Numbered from the stretch's first letter, positions 27,682 through 37,442 are shown. The stretch: DNA of 64,000 nucleotides from Oscillospiraceae bacterium (GCA_017482385.1 JAFUNI010000022.1:108763-172762); one strand, 5' to 3'. Notes: generated from the letters alone by a model not told the origin. Numbers and translations: made by a program.

Positions 27682-27726
27682 GAATTTTTGTATATTTGCC
27701 CAAATTTTTCCAGTTTTTCACAAATC

Positions 27727-29115
27727 TTACACTGCTCCGTGACCCTGGGCCAAAATCGTGCCAACCACCTGCTGCACCGCTTCCTTGCAGGTGGCTTCGT
27801 CAGCTGCTTCCACCATCACCCGGATCACAGGCTCCGTGCCGGATTCCCGGACCAGGATACGGCCGGTATCGCCCAACTTTTCCTCCACGGCCTTCACGGC
27901 TGCCTGAACCTTGGGGTCATTCTGCGCCTCCGGCTTAGATTTCACCCGCACATTTTGCAAGACTTGGGGATAAATTGTCAATCCCTCGATCAGCTGGCTG
28001 AGTTTCTTTTTCTTACCCATCATCACCTCCATCAGCTTGATGGACGTAAGGATGCCGTCGCCGGTGGTGGCATACTTGGAGATGATGATATGGCCGGACT
28101 GCTCACCGCCCAGGCGGCAACCGTTCTTCACCATATATTCATACACATATTTGTCGCCCACGGCAGTTTTGGCATAGTTGATGCCCTGCTCATCGAAGGC
28201 TTTATACAGGCCAAAATTGGACATCACGGTGGTAACCACGGTGTTGTTGTCCAGCTGACCCCGCTCCTGCATATACTTGCCCAGAATGTACAGGATATGG
28301 TCACCGGTGATGATCCTGCCGGTCTCATCCACGCACAAACAACGGTCCGCATCACCATCGTAGGCAAATCCCACATCTAAGCCGTTATCCACCACAAATT
28401 TCTGCAGAACCTCAATATGGGTAGAACCGGCATTGCGGTTGATATTGGTACCATCGGGGTCGGCGTTCAGCACATAGGTCTTGGCGCCCAAAGCATCAAA
28501 GACATTTTTGGCAATATTCCAAGCGGCGCCGTTGGCGCAGTCCAGGCCCACCTTCACATCCCGGAAGGAGAACAACCCCAGGGAGATCAGATAACCGATA
28601 TAGCGGTTACGGCCGGACACATAGTCCACGCTGCAGCCCACTTTATCCTTTTGGCCATAGGGCAGCGACTTCCACTTTTGTCCGAACAGTTCCACTTCGC
28701 CGTCTAAATAGGCCTCAACCAACTCGATGGTTTCTTCTTCCATCTTCTCGCCGTTTCTGTTGAGAAGCTTAATACCGTTATCGTAGTAGGGATTGTGGCT
28801 GGCCGAGATCATAATACCGCAATCAAATGCATCCACCCGGGTCACATAGGCAACGGAGGGCGTGGTGGTCACGTGGAGCAGATGGGCATCTGCGCCGGAA
28901 GCGGTAAGACCTGCTGCCAAAGAGTATTCAAACATATAGCTGGAGCGGCGGGTATCCTTGCCGATAACCACACGAGCCGGCTCAGTACTGCCTGCCCGGC
29001 GCTTCAGTTCGCCATAATACCAGCCCAAAAAACGACCAACCTTGAAAGCATGGTCGGCAGTCAAATTCACATTGGCTTCTCCGCGGAAGCCGTCAGTACC
29101 AAAATATTTACCCAT
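27727..29115 (-). CDS. glmM: Phosphoglucosamine mutase (GlmM-like)
   Basis: Interconverts glucosamine 6-phosphate and glucosamine 1-phosphate on the way to UDP-GlcNAc. The family marks are present: KYFGTDGFRGEAN at the N-terminus, catalytic MISASHNPYYDNGIKL with the phosphoserine, AYDGDADRCLCVD as metal site, and RESGTEPVIRVMVEA as phosphate-binding loop. Length 462 is typical. AGGAGG precedes the ATG; it is two bases after the upstream hexapeptide-repeat gene, so they are co-transcribed. A separate phosphomannomutase role cannot be fully excluded. Confidence 0.88.
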   Translation of the reverse strand: MGKYFGTDGFRGEANVNLTADHAFKVGRFLGWYYGELKRRAGSTEPARVVIGKDTRRSSYMFEYSLAAGLTASGADAHLLHVTTTPSVAYVTRVDAFDCGIMISASHNPYYDNGIKLLNRNGEKMEEETIELVEAYLDGEVELFGQKWKSLPYGQKDKVGCSVDYVSGRNRYIGYLISLGLFSFRDVKVGLDCANGAAWNIAKNVFDALGAKTYVLNADPDGTNINRNAGSTHIEVLQKFVVDNGLDVGFAYDGDADRCLCVDETGRIITGDHILYILGKYMQERGQLDNNTVVTTVMSNFGLYKAFDEQGINYAKTAVGDKYVYEYMVKNGCRLGGEQSGHIIISKYATTGDGILTSIKLMEVMMGKKKKLSQLIEGLTIYPQVLQNVRVKSKPEAQNDPKVQAAVKAVEEKLGDTGRILVRESGTEPVIRVMVEAADEATCKEAVQQVVGTILAQGHGAV

Positions 29116-29117
29116 AA

Positions 29118-29777
29118 TCAGTGTTCCTCCTTGGCGACAATCACGCCACCGGTTTTATAGATAGAATTTGCCGGAACGACACCACGGACACAGGAAGTGG
29201 GGTACACATTGCTGTGTCTGCCGATGACGGTGCCGGGATTGAGCACGCTGTTGCAGCCCACTTCCACAAAGTCGCCCAGGAATGCGCCCACCTTCTTCTG
29301 TTGGGTTTCCACGGGTGGCGCAGTTTTGATCGCCACCAGGGTCTTGTCGGACTTCACATTGGATGTGATAGAACCGGCGCCCATATGGGACTTATAGCCC
29401 AGAATGCTGTCACCCACATAGTTGTAGTGGGGCACTTGCACGCTGTCAAAAATGATCACATTTTTCAGCTCCACAGAATTGCCTACCACGCAGCCCTCAC
29501 CCACCAGAGCAGAACTGCGAACAAATGCGCAATGGCGCACCTCGGTATTTGCGCCAATAATGCAAGGCGCACCCAAATAGGCCGTAGGCGCTATCTTGGC
29601 TGTATTGTGCACCCAAACGCCCTCGGACACCTGGGTGTAGTCATCTCCCAAAGTGGGGCCCAGGGCCAAAATCATATCCTTGATGCCCTTCAGCGCCTCC
29701 CAGGGGTAGGTAAAACCGCCCAAATATTCAGCCGCCTTCGTATGGGTCAGATCGTACATTTCAGAAATGGAATACAT
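29118..29777 (-). CDS. Left-handed beta-helix (hexapeptide repeat) protein, GlmU C-terminal-like
   Basis: A 219-residue protein with a left-handed beta-helix: repeated hexads such as IAPTAYLGAPCIIGANTEV and VGEGCVVGNSVEL, then YVGDSILGYKSHMGAGSITSNVKSD and GCNSVLNPGTVIGRHSNVYP. The block resembles the acetyltransferase/UDP-GlcNAc pyrophosphorylase beta-helix of GlmU but the pyrophosphorylase domain is absent. Operon with glmM supports a role in amino-sugar phosphate metabolism. Whether it has acetyltransferase activity is not clear. GGAGG precedes the start. Confidence 0.75.
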   Translation of the reverse strand: MYSISEMYDLTHTKAAEYLGGFTYPWEALKGIKDMILALGPTLGDDYTQVSEGVWVHNTAKIAPTAYLGAPCIIGANTEVRHCAFVRSSALVGEGCVVGNSVELKNVIIFDSVQVPHYNYVGDSILGYKSHMGAGSITSNVKSDKTLVAIKTAPPVETQQKKVGAFLGDFVEVGCNSVLNPGTVIGRHSNVYPTSCVRGVVPANSIYKTGGVIVAKEEH

Positions 29778-29948
29778 AGAACCTCCGGTTCTTTATTATT
29801 AGTCGCGATTTGCGCCAACGCTGTTATACCACATATTTTTATCAATTTCAATCTTTTTTTTATCATTTTTTGTCCTGTTGCTGTGCAACTGCACCTTTAG
29901 TATATGCCAAAGCTACCATATATGCGCCAAATAAAGTCAATATTTCCT

Positions 29949-29976
29949 TTGACAACGGTTGCTTTTTGGGTATAAT
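29949..29976 (+). promoter_or_regulatory. Rubrerythrin promoter
   Basis: Consensus TTGACA and TATAAT with a 16-base spacer, 34 bases upstream of the rubrerythrin start codon. No PerR-like palindrome was recognised by eye. Confidence 0.82.
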
Positions 29977-30010
29977 AAAAACAGAATCCAAAACATAACG
30001 GAGGTTTACT

Positions 30011-30556
30011 ATGGAAAAGAAAAATCCCTATGCCGGTACCAAAACCGAAAAGAACCTGTGGGAGGCCTTTGCAGGCGAATCCCAGGCCCGCAACAAGTAC
30101 ACCTACTTTGCAAGCGTCGCAAAGAAGGCAGGCTACGAGCAGATTGCCGCTCTGTTCCTGCAGACCGCCGAGAACGAGAAGGAGCACGCAAAGCTCTGGT
30201 TCAAGGCTCTGGGCGAGCTGGGCAACACCGCTGAGAATCTGATCGAGGCTGCCCAGGGCGAGCATTACGAGTGGACCGATATGTATGACCGTATGGCCAA
30301 GGAAGCTGAGGAAGAAGGCTTCACCGCTCTGGCCGCTCAGTTCCGTGGTGTCGCCGCCATTGAGAAGTCTCACGAGGAGCGCTACCGCGCACTGCTTCAC
30401 AATGTGGAGACCAACGCCGTCTTTGAAAAGGCCGGCATCGTGATGTGGGAGTGCCGCAACTGCGGTCACCTGGTCACCGGCACCAAGGCTCCCGAGGTTT
30501 GCCCCGTCTGCAACCATCCCCAGGCCTTCTTCGAAGTCCGCAAGGAAAATTATTAA
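30011..30556 (+). CDS. rbr: Rubrerythrin
   Basis: Non-haem diiron peroxidase that detoxifies hydrogen peroxide in anaerobes. The ferritin-like four-helix domain (1-140) has the two E-x-x-H/E-x-x-R type ligand helices: [26 protein letters not shown] and [15 protein letters not shown]. The C-terminal rubredoxin domain has [12 protein letters not shown] and [13 protein letters not shown], giving the four iron-binding cysteines. Length 181 is normal. GGAGG precedes the ATG and a strong promoter and terminator make it monocistronic. Confidence 0.96.
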   Translation: MEKKNPYAGTKTEKNLWEAFAGESQARNKYTYFASVAKKAGYEQIAALFLQTAENEKEHAKLWFKALGELGNTAENLIEAAQGEHYEWTDMYDRMAKEAEEEGFTALAAQFRGVAAIEKSHEERYRALLHNVETNAVFEKAGIVMWECRNCGHLVTGTKAPEVCPVCNHPQAFFEVRKENY

Positions 30557-30565
30557 TCCTCACCA

Positions 30566-30597
30566 AAAAGCCCCTGTGCAACAGCACAGGGGCTTTT
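30566..30597. terminator. Rubrerythrin terminator, bidirectional
   Basis: Fourteen-base stem AAAAGCCCCTGTGC/GCACAGGGGCTTTT with an AACA loop, between the convergent rubrerythrin and TIGR01906-like genes. Confidence 0.9.
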
Positions 30598-30598
30598 C

Positions 30599-31228
30599 TT
30601 ATGCCTTTTTCCGGTCATACAGCAGTAAGCCAATACAGCTCAAAAGAATCACAGCAAAAATCAAGATCCCGCAATTTCTGAAAAACTCCGCCGGGAGCAT
30701 ATAGATCACCGGGTCTTCATAGCCATCGAACACCCAGTTGTCCTTGCCGGGGAAAAATATCTTGTGGAACACGGTAAAGGCTTTTTCAAAGTCTATAGCC
30801 ACCAGGCCGCCCACTACCAAAAAGCCGGTGCCCAGGCCAATGGCACTCCAAAATCCGGGGATATGCCCAGCCAAACGGACGGGCTTCTTCCGGTTGACAT
30901 AACACAAAATCCCAAGGGCGATACCGGCAACGATCAGCACTGTCAAATCCAAAATGAACAAATTCCGCACATCGGCAAAATGGGCCGCGCCGGACTCTGA
31001 AAAGGACAAAACGCCCACCGAAAAAGTATTGGAAAGGCCCATACAGTAGTCAAGCATTTCTCCATAAGCCTGCTTGATCTGCTCTACGGTCAGACCCATA
31101 TATTCCGGGATTCCAAAGGGTTCCATATGCCACCAGTAGAATGGCCGGAATAAAATAGGCAAAGCGATTGCGCCACTTAGGATCACCAGCGCGATCAGCA
31201 CCGCCCGGATCACAGCTTTAATCTTCAT
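30599..31228 (-). CDS. DUF1461/TIGR01906-like integral membrane protein
   Basis: A 209-residue membrane protein with four to five hydrophobic segments (about 8-28, 92-110, 124-145, 185-202). The loop after helix 1, PFYWWHMEPFGIPEYMGLTVEQIKQAYGEMLDY, and a following SESGAAHFADVRNLF segment match my memory of the TIGR01906/DUF1461 family of Firmicutes, whose function is unknown. ATG at 31228 has AAGGAG upstream and overlaps the end of eutH by 11 bases, so translation is probably coupled. Confidence 0.75.
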   Translation of the reverse strand: MKIKAVIRAVLIALVILSGAIALPILFRPFYWWHMEPFGIPEYMGLTVEQIKQAYGEMLDYCMGLSNTFSVGVLSFSESGAAHFADVRNLFILDLTVLIVAGIALGILCYVNRKKPVRLAGHIPGFWSAIGLGTGFLVVGGLVAIDFEKAFTVFHKIFFPGKDNWVFDGYEDPVIYMLPAEFFRNCGILIFAVILLSCIGLLLYDRKKA

Positions 31229-32294
31229 TGGTTTTCTCCTTGTAAAGTAACATTGCCAGCGCCACAGCGCAGACACCGGACAAAAGCTTTCCCACCATCA
31301 CAGGCAGCAAATAGCTGCTGTCAAAGGCCATCGTAAAGGCCAGGTGAGAACCGAAGACGAATGCGGCAGACACCGCAAACGCCGCATTCAAGGCTACACC
31401 CTTGGGGTTCATTTGATCCATTGTACCCAATATGGTAGTGGCAGAAACCAAATTTGCCAAAAAAGATACCGCAGAAAAGCTGTTGATACCCATTTTTGCG
31501 CTGATTCGCTCTGCCGGCTTGTTCAGCAGTTTTTTCACCAAATACATCAGCGGCATCATACCGGTTAACGTCACGCAGGCATTGACGCAAATCATTGCCG
31601 CGCTCTCCAACGAACCGAAATAAGGATTGATCTCTATTTTCGTCAAAAATGTAAAAATCGCGCAAATAAGGCCTGCGATGCCTGCCGCCCGCATCAGCCA
31701 GCCGAACACTGAGAAAATCTTAATGGACACATTGGGCGCAAGGGCAAGGCCAGCAGCAATAATACCGGAAAGCAGGAGCAGTGGCAGCAGATTTAACAAA
31801 ATCTCCCCCACTCCCAGGCCACAAATCAAGCCGGATACAAAGCCACCCACCGGCACCGTCACGATACCGCACAAGAACCCAAAAAACAAATCCTTATGCT
31901 GTTCTTTTTTCACCATACTGATGGCAACCGGAATCGTAAAAGAAATGACACAGCCCATCATAGAGGAAATCACAAAGGCATTGAAATTGCCCACGGCCTG
32001 GTCTTTGCAGATCTCCCGGGCTATAGTCATACCGCCCATATCGTTGGCAAACAGAGATGCGGGAATGATAGAGGGATCGATGCCAAACAAATTATAAAAT
32101 CCTTCAAACACAGGCTCGAGCCACACGCCCACCGCCGGAGCAACCGCCAAAATGCCCAGCATGGAACTGGCCATAGGCGTAAACAGAGAAAAGGCCCGGT
32201 CAAACTCCTTTCCCATACCCAATTTGTTGCCAAACAGCTTATCCAGCGCGCCGATTATGGAAAAAATCAGCACGATCACTGTAATCGCATTCAT
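31218..32294 (-). CDS. eutH: EutH-type ethanolamine permease-like protein
   Basis: A 358-residue protein with 9-11 hydrophobic segments and EutH-family sequence such as ASLFANDMGGMTIAREICKD and SSMMGCVISFTIPVAI, and KGVALNAAFAVSAAFVFGSHLAF near the C-terminus. EutH is proposed to move ethanolamine across the membrane. No other eut genes or microcompartment shell genes are in the window; instead the gene overlaps a PHP-phosphatase gene by four bases. A different amine or alcohol substrate is therefore possible. AAGGAAG precedes the ATG. Confidence 0.85.
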   Translation of the reverse strand: MNAITVIVLIFSIIGALDKLFGNKLGMGKEFDRAFSLFTPMASSMLGILAVAPAVGVWLEPVFEGFYNLFGIDPSIIPASLFANDMGGMTIAREICKDQAVGNFNAFVISSMMGCVISFTIPVAISMVKKEQHKDLFFGFLCGIVTVPVGGFVSGLICGLGVGEILLNLLPLLLLSGIIAAGLALAPNVSIKIFSVFGWLMRAAGIAGLICAIFTFLTKIEINPYFGSLESAAMICVNACVTLTGMMPLMYLVKKLLNKPAERISAKMGINSFSAVSFLANLVSATTILGTMDQMNPKGVALNAAFAVSAAFVFGSHLAFTMAFDSSYLLPVMVGKLLSGVCAVALAMLLYKEKTNED

Positions 32295-33118
32295 AACTGC
32301 ACTTCCTTAAAACCGTTATCTGTCAATATCCATCGGGTTGTAAAGCCTGCCTCCCGGAGTAACCACCGGGCTTCCTCAAAATATCCGTCCAAAAAATTCT
32401 TATCGTGGCAATCCGAAGACAACACCGCTCCAAAGCCACACTTGCAAAATTCCCGCAAGAACTCCATTTGGGGATAGGGGCTTGTCCGATATCCCCGGAA
32501 AATAGCGCCAGTGTTCACCTCAAACAGGGGGATCTTCCCCTGCAAAGTATGAATGGTTTCCAAGCCCATACGGATATACTTAGGATTGGTGGTATCGATA
32601 AAATGTCCCTGCTCATTGTTCTTGGTCAGCAGATCAAAATGCCCCAAAATATCAAAATTGCCCTTCTCCGGCAGGTGGCACAGGGTATCAAAATACTTTT
32701 CCGCAAAGGCCATACCGCTACCTCCAAAGTGATCCCGGATATAAGCCTGCACTTCCTCCAATTTCCGGTCAAAGCCCAGGACCTTGCCGGCAAAATCCAA
32801 ATAATGCACTGAGCCGATCATATACTCAAAGCCTTCCAGGGGCACACGGGAGTGATATTCAAATTCCAGGCCGCAGAACACATCGATCCTGTCTGCGTAC
32901 TCTTCCTTTAAGCGGCGGATCTCCTGCCTGTAAGGTTCCATTTCCGAAATGTAAAACTGCTTTAGTGAGGGAGAAAAATACATATAGGAATGCTCCGAAA
33001 AACCGATGGAAGAAAAGCCTCTTGCAATGGCTTCCTCGATCAGCTCCCGGGGGGTGTTTTTTCCGTCCGACCAGGTGGAATGGGTATGCAAATTCTGTTT
33101 ATTTTCCAATGCTGTCAC
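32291..33118 (-). CDS. PHP-domain histidinol-phosphatase-like protein (HisJ family)
   Basis: A 275-residue PHP hydrolase. The metal site appears as NLHTHSTWSDGKNTPRELIEEA at the N-terminus, GFSEHSYM, GLEFEYHS, GSVHYLD, LGHFDLL and SSDCHDKNFL, in the order of the HisJ branch that dephosphorylates L-histidinol phosphate. No other his genes are nearby and it is coupled to eutH, so another phosphomonoester is possible. It starts with GTG at 33118; a TTG three codons later is better spaced from GGGTGA and may be the real start. Confidence 0.78.
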   Translation of the reverse strand: MTALENKQNLHTHSTWSDGKNTPRELIEEAIARGFSSIGFSEHSYMYFSPSLKQFYISEMEPYRQEIRRLKEEYADRIDVFCGLEFEYHSRVPLEGFEYMIGSVHYLDFAGKVLGFDRKLEEVQAYIRDHFGGSGMAFAEKYFDTLCHLPEKGNFDILGHFDLLTKNNEQGHFIDTTNPKYIRMGLETIHTLQGKIPLFEVNTGAIFRGYRTSPYPQMEFLREFCKCGFGAVLSSDCHDKNFLDGYFEEARWLLREAGFTTRWILTDNGFKEVQL

Positions 33119-33260
33119 CCGTTGTTTTCAATATTTTGGTTATTGTAACATATTCTGCACCGCGGGGCAATATTTACTTGACAAAATATTGGCGATATGG
33201 TTAATTATACTTGTAGTTAAGAGTGTCAAAAAAAGAAAAAGTATCACGAGGAGGTTACTT

Positions 33261-34055
33261 ATGACAAACATTGATTTTAACGAGAAAAAAGGCTTCATCT
33301 GCGATATGGACGGCGTGATCTATCACGGCAATATCGTCCTGCCCGGTGTGGCCGAATTTATCAACTGGCTGAACAAGGAAAAGAAAGAATATCTGTTCCT
33401 TACCAATAACAGCGGCTACACCCCCTGCGAGCTGAAGCTGAAGCTGGCCCGGATGGGTCTGGATGTGCCGGAGCATCATTTCTACACCAGCGCATTGGCC
33501 ACCGCCGCTTTTTTGAAGGAGCAAAGCCCCGGCTGCTCCGTATATGCCATCGGCGAAGCAGGCCTGCTGAATGCTCTGTATGAAGCCGGCTGCACCATGA
33601 ACGATATCAACCCCGACTATGTGGTGGTGGGCGAAGGCAAGACCTACTCTTTGGAAGCCCTCACAAAGGCCACCAACTTGGTTTTGGGCGGCGCCAAGCT
33701 CATCGGCACCAACTCCGATGTGACCGGCCCCATTGAAAAGGGCATTGCTCCCGCCTGCCGGGCGCTGATCGCCCCCATTGAAATGGCCACAAACACCCAG
33801 GCTTACTTCTGCGGCAAGCCCAATCCCTTGATGATGCGCACGGGCCTGAAGCTGCTGGGCTGCCACTCCGCCGAGGCAGTGATGGTTGGCGACCGGATGG
33901 ACACGGATATTATTTCCGGTCTGGAGACCGGTATGTCCACGGTGCTGGTGCTTTCCGGCATCTCCACCCGGGAGACCTTGAAGACCTTTGCCTACCGGCC
34001 TACCGTGGTCTTAGACGGTGTGGGCGACATCGTCCGTTTGGCAAGCGGCGACTAA
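33261..34055 (+). CDS. NagD-like HAD-IIA sugar phosphatase
   Basis: HAD-superfamily phosphatase with the C2 cap of the NagD branch. Motif I is CDMDGVIYHGN (nucleophile and acid Asp), motif II LTNNSGYTP, motif III lysine in FCGKPNPLMM, motif IV VMVGDRMDTDI. At 264 residues it is standard. ATG at 33261 has GAGGAGG upstream; a longer frame starts far into the divergent gene. A TTGACA at 33178 suggests a promoter in the gap, with a poorer -10. Substrate probably a sugar or nucleoside phosphate. Confidence 0.88.
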   Translation: MTNIDFNEKKGFICDMDGVIYHGNIVLPGVAEFINWLNKEKKEYLFLTNNSGYTPCELKLKLARMGLDVPEHHFYTSALATAAFLKEQSPGCSVYAIGEAGLLNALYEAGCTMNDINPDYVVVGEGKTYSLEALTKATNLVLGGAKLIGTNSDVTGPIEKGIAPACRALIAPIEMATNTQAYFCGKPNPLMMRTGLKLLGCHSAEAVMVGDRMDTDIISGLETGMSTVLVLSGISTRETLKTFAYRPTVVLDGVGDIVRLASGD

Positions 34056-34064
34056 ATTGCATCA

Positions 34065-34096
34065 AAAAATCGCGTGCTTTTCAGCACGCGATTTTT
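34065..34096. terminator. Bidirectional terminator
   Basis: Thirteen-base stem AAAAATCGCGTGC/GCACGCGATTTTT with a six-base loop between the convergent NagD-like and TIM-barrel genes. Confidence 0.9.
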
Positions 34097-34098
34097 AT

Positions 34099-34947
34099 TT
34101 ATACGATATGTTCCATCAGCTTGTCGGCAGCATTTACCAGGTACTTGGCAAAGTCTTTCCGCAGCTCCGCAGGAATACCGCCTGCCTCCACCTCATAGTT
34201 GAAACAGCCGTCAAACTCTGCCAAGGCTAGACCGTGCATAGCATCTACCCAGTCCACATTGCCCACAAAAGGCGGCAAATGGTCATCATCAGCAGCACGG
34301 TTATCATTGACGTGCAAAACCTTCAGCCGCTTGCCGATATACTGGAGCGCCTCAGACTGCTTAAAACCGGCCAAATTTGCGTGACCGAAATCCCAACAAA
34401 CACTGACACCCAGCGCATCTGCTACCTCACAAAGTTCGTCCGCATCCTGGCAATAGCGGTGGGATTGCCGAATGCCCGGCACCAACCGCATATTTTCCAC
34501 AGCCAGATTCACACCGACCTTTGCTGCATAGTCCGCAACGGGTGAAAGATGGCGCATCACAAAATCGTATGCCACCGTCCGGTTAAAGCTACGCACGGGC
34601 ATGGAAACCGTATTGGGATGCACCACCGCATACTCTGCGCCCAAAATCTTCGCCTTATCCACAGCGGTACGCAGCCTTTGGATACATTCCTCGGCGCAGG
34701 CCAGCTCCGGATCCATATAGAACGGAAGATGGCAGATCTTAAAGGGAATGCCTACTGCATCCGCTTCCTGCACCGCCTGTTCCACCAGGCCCTGCCACTG
34801 ATCGTCCGGGAACACATCCACGCACACATCCGCCGCTTCAAAGCCCACATCCTTCAGAAAAGCAAGGCCTGTTTTGCAGAATTCCGCAGGATTTTTTGCA
34901 GAGCAGCAGTTCAGATTAACGGATCCGCTTTTCAGTAATTTTTTCAT
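34099..34947 (-). CDS. Sugar phosphate isomerase/epimerase-like TIM-barrel protein
   Basis: A 282-residue xylose-isomerase-like TIM barrel. Metal and substrate segments are visible: KICHLPFYMD, AVVHPNTV, NLAVENMRL with the glutamate ligand, CWDFGHANLAG, LKVLHVNDNRAADDDHLPP and NYEVEAG at the C-terminal strand. The family includes epimerases, isomerases and endonuclease IV relatives; this looks like the sugar branch. ATG at 34947 begins two bases after the proS stop, with only a weak GGGGCG site, so translation is probably coupled. Confidence 0.82.
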   Translation of the reverse strand: MKKLLKSGSVNLNCCSAKNPAEFCKTGLAFLKDVGFEAADVCVDVFPDDQWQGLVEQAVQEADAVGIPFKICHLPFYMDPELACAEECIQRLRTAVDKAKILGAEYAVVHPNTVSMPVRSFNRTVAYDFVMRHLSPVADYAAKVGVNLAVENMRLVPGIRQSHRYCQDADELCEVADALGVSVCWDFGHANLAGFKQSEALQYIGKRLKVLHVNDNRAADDDHLPPFVGNVDWVDAMHGLALAEFDGCFNYEVEAGGIPAELRKDFAKYLVNAADKLMEHIV

Positions 34948-34948
34948 A

Positions 34949-36385
34949 TTAGTAAGCAACGCCCCACAGGATCATCTTCTTGGCAGGCTTGCCGCAAATG
35001 GGGCAAACATCACCCAAGTTTTCCTGGGCAAAGGGCATACAGCGGGAGGACATTCCGGCTACTTCCTTCATCTTCAGCTCGCACTCCAGCTCACCGCACC
35101 ACATGGTCTTGATGAAGCCGCCGTTGGCCTCCTGCAGCTCCTTAGCTTCTTCCAAAGAATGGGCCTCGTAAATATGCTCGTCCAAATTCTTCTTGGCCCG
35201 GGCAAACATACCCTGGTGCACCAGCTCCAGCTGCTCGGCAACGGCCTTTTCCAAATCCTCAAGGGCAACAACTGTCTTCTCGCCGTCATTTCTGCGAACC
35301 AGGACCACCTGGCCGTTCTCCAGATCACGGGGGCCGCACTCTACACGCAGGGGCACGCCCTTCATTTCGTACTCGGCGCACTTCCAGCCCATGGAGTTGT
35401 CGGAGTCGTCCAGCTTTACGCGGAAACCGGCCTCAACAAGGCGGTTCTTAATTGCCTCAGCACCCTCCAAAACGCCGGGCTTATGCTGGGCGATGGGCAG
35501 GATCACTGCCTGGATAGGCGCGATCTTGGGAGGCAGGACCAGACCGTTATTGTCACCGTGAGTCATAATGATACCGCCGATGAGACGGGTGGAAACACCC
35601 CAGGAAGTTTCGTGGGGCGGTACTTTCTGATTGTTCTTGTCGGTGAATTCAATGCCGAAGGCCTTGGCAAAGCCGTCGCCGAAGTAGTGGGAAGTACCGG
35701 CCTGGAGAGCCTTGCGGTCGTGCATCATACACTCGATGGTGTAGGTAGCCTCAGCGCCGTTGAACTTCTCCTTCTCGGTCTTCTGACCCCGGGTAACGGG
35801 CATAGCCAGCACGTTCTCACAGAAGTCGGCATAGACATTGAGCATAGTCTCGGTGAAGTCTCTTGCTTCCTCAGCGGTAGCGTGGATGGTGTGACCCTCC
35901 TGCCACAAAAACTCTCTGTGACGCAGGAAAGGACGGGAGGTCTTCTCCCAGCGCAGCACACTGCACCACTGGTTATACTTCATAGGCAGCTGACGGTGGG
36001 TCTGCAGCACATTTGCCCAATGCTCACAGAACAGTGTTTCGGAAGTGGGACGGATGGCATAGCGCTCTTCTAATCTTTCGCCGCCACCCATAGTGACCCA
36101 GGCGCACTCGGGGGCAAAGCCCTCAACATGGTCCTTCTCCTTCTGCAGCAGGCTTTCGGGGATCAACAGGGGCATATACACATTCTCAACGCCCTGCTTT
36201 TTGAACTCCTTGTCCATAATAGCCTGGATATTTTCCCAAATGGCATAGCCGTAGGGCCGGTAAATAAACACACCCTTAATGGAGGAGTAGTCGATCAGCT
36301 GCGCCTTGGTGCAGACGTCGGTAAACCACTGACCAAAGTCAACCTCCATATCGGTAATTTGTTCCACTTTTTTCTCTTTTGCCAT
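34949..36385 (-). CDS. proS: Prolyl-tRNA synthetase, short (archaeal/eukaryotic-like) type
   Basis: Charges tRNA-Pro with proline. The class II core has motif 2 [24 protein letters not shown] and motif 3 [24 protein letters not shown], with [13 protein letters not shown]. At 478 residues it lacks the bacterial-type editing insert and has a C-terminal domain ending [18 protein letters not shown], with an upstream SSRCMPF, as in ProS type 3. AGAGGTGA precedes the ATG. The 60-base gap upstream has no room for a T-box leader. Confidence 0.95.
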   Translation of the reverse strand: MAKEKKVEQITDMEVDFGQWFTDVCTKAQLIDYSSIKGVFIYRPYGYAIWENIQAIMDKEFKKQGVENVYMPLLIPESLLQKEKDHVEGFAPECAWVTMGGGERLEERYAIRPTSETLFCEHWANVLQTHRQLPMKYNQWCSVLRWEKTSRPFLRHREFLWQEGHTIHATAEEARDFTETMLNVYADFCENVLAMPVTRGQKTEKEKFNGAEATYTIECMMHDRKALQAGTSHYFGDGFAKAFGIEFTDKNNQKVPPHETSWGVSTRLIGGIIMTHGDNNGLVLPPKIAPIQAVILPIAQHKPGVLEGAEAIKNRLVEAGFRVKLDDSDNSMGWKCAEYEMKGVPLRVECGPRDLENGQVVLVRRNDGEKTVVALEDLEKAVAEQLELVHQGMFARAKKNLDEHIYEAHSLEEAKELQEANGGFIKTMWCGELECELKMKEVAGMSSRCMPFAQENLGDVCPICGKPAKKMILWGVAY

Positions 36386-36446
36386 AGCTTTTCACCTCTT
36401 GTGTTATTTGCGAATTCAACTTATTTATTGTAACACGCCTGTCAAG

Positions 36447-37175
36447 TTATTCCAAGATGTTTGTGGTGATGTAATCCACGCCGCAGGCAATCACCCGGGC
36501 AGCGTCCTCCAAAGTATCCACCGTCCAGCAGTTGATCTCCTGGCCGATGCTATGTATCTTTTCTACCAGCTCAGCGGTGATCGCGGTATGCCTAATATCC
36601 AGACCCAAATCGTATTCTTTCAGCTTGGGGAGCCACTTGTCATCCCAGCCGGACAGCAGGAACTGGGCTTTTTGCTTGGGGAAGTTTTTCCGCAGGTAGA
36701 CCATATTATCAAAAGAAAAGGAAATAACCACCATATGCTCTGCATAGTCCATAGCCTCCACTGCCCGGATAATCTCACAGACAGCCTCCTCGGGCATGGG
36801 ATTCTTAAGCTCCAAAACCGCCACCTTACCGTACTTTTTACAAATAGAAATATACTCCTCTAAGGTGGGCAGCACCAAATCCCAACGCGTACCTTCCCGT
36901 TCTTTATCCAACAGATGCAGGCTGCGCAGGGTGTCAAAATCCGTTTCCTCCACAGTCATCTCCACGCCGGAGACACGGGTGGTGGTATCATCGTGAATGA
37001 TCACAAACTTGCCGTCAGCAGTACAGTGGATATCAGTCTCGATGCCCCAATAGACTTCCCGGTTGCCCGCCGCCACGAAAGCAGCGCAGGTATTCTCCCG
37101 CTCCAGGCCGGAAAGCCCCCGGTGGGCGATCATTTTCACATTGGTGTCTTGCTTGTCTAACTTGATGGTATTCAC
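36447..37175 (-). CDS. Glycerophosphodiester phosphodiesterase
   Basis: A 242-residue GDPD TIM barrel that hydrolyses glycerophosphodiesters to glycerol 3-phosphate and an alcohol. It has MIAHRGLSGLERENTCAAF with catalytic His-Arg, GIETDIHCTADGKFVIIHDDT with the metal-binding Glu/Asp and second His, and VAVLELKNP. No signal peptide, so cytoplasmic. GTG start preceded by GGAGGGG. About 60 bases downstream lies proS on the same strand; they may be one unit. Confidence 0.9.
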   Translation of the reverse strand: MNTIKLDKQDTNVKMIAHRGLSGLERENTCAAFVAAGNREVYWGIETDIHCTADGKFVIIHDDTTTRVSGVEMTVEETDFDTLRSLHLLDKEREGTRWDLVLPTLEEYISICKKYGKVAVLELKNPMPEEAVCEIIRAVEAMDYAEHMVVISFSFDNMVYLRKNFPKQKAQFLLSGWDDKWLPKLKEYDLGLDIRHTAITAELVEKIHSIGQEINCWTVDTLEDAARVIACGVDYITTNILE

Positions 37176-37295
37176 AGAATCCCCTCCAAAAGTTTTTTCT
37201 TATTCTACCACAGCCTTGCCGCCTTTGCAAGATTTTTCCGTCACCGCCAACAGCAAAATCGCATAGTATGAACCACAGAATTTTGGGGGTAAATT

Positions 37296-37442
37296 ATGGA
37301 TGCAGTAACGATTCTTCTGGACCCGGCAGTGGTTCTTTTTTATACCCGCATCGCACAAAACGCAGGCATTTCTTTGGAACAGGTATTAAGCGATGCCCTT
37401 TTCAAATTGGCCGGGGAGCTGAGCTTGGAGGCAATGCAATAG
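37296..37442 (+). CDS. Small protein of 48 residues
   Basis: A short frame starting at ATG 37296 with GGGGG five to six bases upstream, encoding a mostly helical protein with an N-terminal hydrophobic stretch (VTILLDPAVVLFYTRIA) and C-terminal SLEQVLSDALFKLAGEL. It lies 60 bases upstream of the serine ammonia-lyase gene in the same direction and between divergent genes. I do not recognise the family; the good ribosome site and intact frame support that it is translated. Confidence 0.55.
   Translation: MDAVTILLDPAVVLFYTRIAQNAGISLEQVLSDALFKLAGELSLEAMQ

Noticed and set aside
36386-36446. T-box leader for proS
   Set aside because: Only 61 bases separate proS from the upstream gene and no T-box sequence or specifier stem is visible.
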